DNA from: Acidobacteriota bacterium
Lineage (GTDB): Bacteria; Actinomycetota; Acidimicrobiia; Acidimicrobiales; Microtrichaceae
Reading direction: 5' to 3'
Length of the DNA: 64,000 nucleotides
Assembly: GCA_003577145.1 (NCBI GenBank)
Contig: QEUP01000006.1
Coordinates: 63,864-127,863 of the forward strand
A model generated the notes under the pieces. It was not told the DNA's origin, searched no databases, and saw only the letters and a list, made by a program, of their open reading frames with translations. How positions within the stretch are numbered: position 1 is the stretch's first letter; the number at the start of each line of letters is the position of its first letter. A program made the position numbers and the translations under genes. Of the stretch, positions 63,141 to 64,000 are shown one piece after another.

Positions 63141-64000
63141 ATGCCCCATGTGCGCGCTCGCAATCCCCGAGCGGAGGCGACTGCTCGGCTCGGTGAAGGC
63201 CGTGTCAGCGCGGTGCTCGAGCCGTCGCGTCCTGCGGTGAACACCGGGCCCTGGTTCGCCGACGACCCGGTCGCTGCCGGCGCCACCGCGGGTGATCTCG
63301 TCACCCCGATCAAAGGCAGCAGCAGGTCCTGGGACAGTGTCGTCGACGCTCAACCCGAGCTTGCCGGCTTCGCCCGGGATCACTGGCTCGCCAACCTGAA
63401 GCGGATCGGCGCCCCACCGGGGTCGCTGGCGCCCACACGCGAGGCGCTCCGCTCCCTCGCCTTCTACGTCTTGTCGCCCGCTCGCCAGACTGCCAACGGC
63501 AAGATCGGGCTGCGCTGGACCAAAGGCGGGTTCGGTACTCCGTTCTTCGGTGATGACCGCCAGATCCGAGTCCAAGGCGATCTCCTCGTCGTCCAGGATG
63601 GCGAGGACGTCGTCTCCGAACCGATAACGACCCTCCGGGCTGCCGGAAAGCTCGTCGGCGTCGAGCCGGGCGCACCGTCGGGCATCGATTTCCACGATCC
63701 CCCGCCAGAACCCGACCACAACGCCGCACTGCCCGTCGATCCGGCCGCCGTCGCCTTCCTCGACGACTGGTTCGGCTTCGCCACGCTCGTTCTCGAACGG
63801 CTCCGCGCCGCCGCCGGTCGGCCCGAGGACACCCGGGTGCAGCTCTGGCCGGAGCACTTCGACGCCGCCATCGAGATCGGCAACGCCGACCGCGGCACCC
63901 GGGCCGGCTACGGTGCCTCCCCCGGCGATGACGCCATCGACCAGCCTTATCTCTACGTGTCGCCCTGGACGGCCCAGCACGGCGACCACTGGAACGCGCC
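63141..64000 (+). CDS. hypothetical protein, cut by the right edge
   Basis: ATG 63141 after GAGGAGG (spaced about 9 bases) begins an uninterrupted frame to the right edge (at least 286 residues). It has no stop in the window. The translation starts MPHVRARNPRAEATARLGEG and includes GLRWTKGGFGTPFFGDDRQI, DTRVQLWPEHFDAAIEIGN and DQPYLYVSPWTAQHGDHWN near the end. The pattern LWPEHFDAA is common in uncharacterised actinobacterial proteins. Codon third positions are GC-rich throughout. Minus-strand frames across this span are shadows. Function unknown. Confidence 0.8.
   Translation, partial: MPHVRARNPRAEATARLGEGRVSAVLEPSRPAVNTGPWFADDPVAAGATAGDLVTPIKGSSRSWDSVVDAQPELAGFARDHWLANLKRIGAPPGSLAPTREALRSLAFYVLSPARQTANGKIGLRWTKGGFGTPFFGDDRQIRVQGDLLVVQDGEDVVSEPITTLRAAGKLVGVEPGAPSGIDFHDPPPEPDHNAALPVDPAAVAFLDDWFGFATLVLERLRAAAGRPEDTRVQLWPEHFDAAIEIGNADRGTRAGYGASPGDDAIDQPYLYVSPWTAQHGDHWNA

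Noticed and set aside
63099..63989. Minus-strand frame over the right-edge region
   Set aside because: It is fully covered by a plus-strand gene with a start, ribosome site and proper codon use; the minus frame is a shadow of it.

Overview
The window is 64 kb of high-GC, densely coding DNA with many GTG and TTG starts and short or overlapping gene junctions. It looks like a chromosomal segment of an actinomycetote. The pointers are a decaprenyl-phosphate ribose pathway pair (UbiA-type transferase plus DprE1), an Rv1264-like class III cyclase, an MmpL-type transporter and a group 3b-type [NiFe] hydrogenase beside Hsp20 and universal stress protein genes. A lineage such as Acidimicrobiia would fit, but that is inference. 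I see no phage, transposase, integrase, rRNA or CRISPR array.

Layout. 1-6.4 kb: xylulokinase and a complete MalK/F/G-type sugar ABC transporter with its lipoprotein binding protein. 6.5-8.3 kb: a small possible gene and a sortase-anchored (LAHTG) surface protein. 8.4-13.8 kb: a TetR regulator with a perfect 28-bp operator, then a coupled FAD oxidase / Fe-S (CCG domain) / FAD oxidase operon. 14-15.5 kb: a Tat-type D-aminoacylase relative with altered metal ligands. 15.6-17.9 kb (minus): ubiA and dprE1. 18.2-22.9 kb: hypF-hypC-hypD-hypE. 23-34 kb: M1 peptidase, a 2-hydroxyacid dehydrogenase, a lipoprotein, a GMC dehydrogenase with its gluconate-dehydrogenase subunit 3 partner, and a coupled FGGY kinase and sugar isomerase. 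34-38.6 kb: beta-helix protein, tRNA-Gln, tRNA-Glu, a YdcF-like protein, gltX and an L,D-transpeptidase. 38.6-51.2 kb: mixed housekeeping genes including TetR-MmpL, NUDIX, inositol monophosphatase, ArfB, HdeD-like, SHOCT, CYTH, a VanY-type peptidase and PEP synthase. 51.4-58.4 kb (minus): hsp20, a zinc-ribbon protein, a universal stress protein and the six-gene hydrogenase operon. 58.6-64 kb: an NTF2-like protein, a DUF6125-like protein, a single-chain EtfB-EtfA fusion, a class III cyclase and a gene cut by the right edge.

How it fits together. The hyp genes at 18-23 kb build the NiFe(CN)2CO site of the hydrogenase encoded at 51-57 kb. The hydrogenase genes are chained by 4-bp ATGA overlaps, include a stand-alone cyclic-nucleotide-fold gene, and lie downstream of a universal stress protein and Hsp20. 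That arrangement resembles the hypoxia/dormancy (DosR regulon) locus of Mycobacterium smegmatis, and two imperfect DosR-box-like sites lie upstream of the stress genes. Sugar modules (XylB/ABC, FGGY kinase/isomerase, GMC dehydrogenase) point to an aerobic heterotroph that could keep redox balance under hypoxia with the hydrogenase.

Notable non-coding signals are an identical 50-bp element present twice 28 kb apart as a minus-strand terminator, a 43-nt in-frame duplication of the sortase-tail sequence, and several regulatory palindromes.
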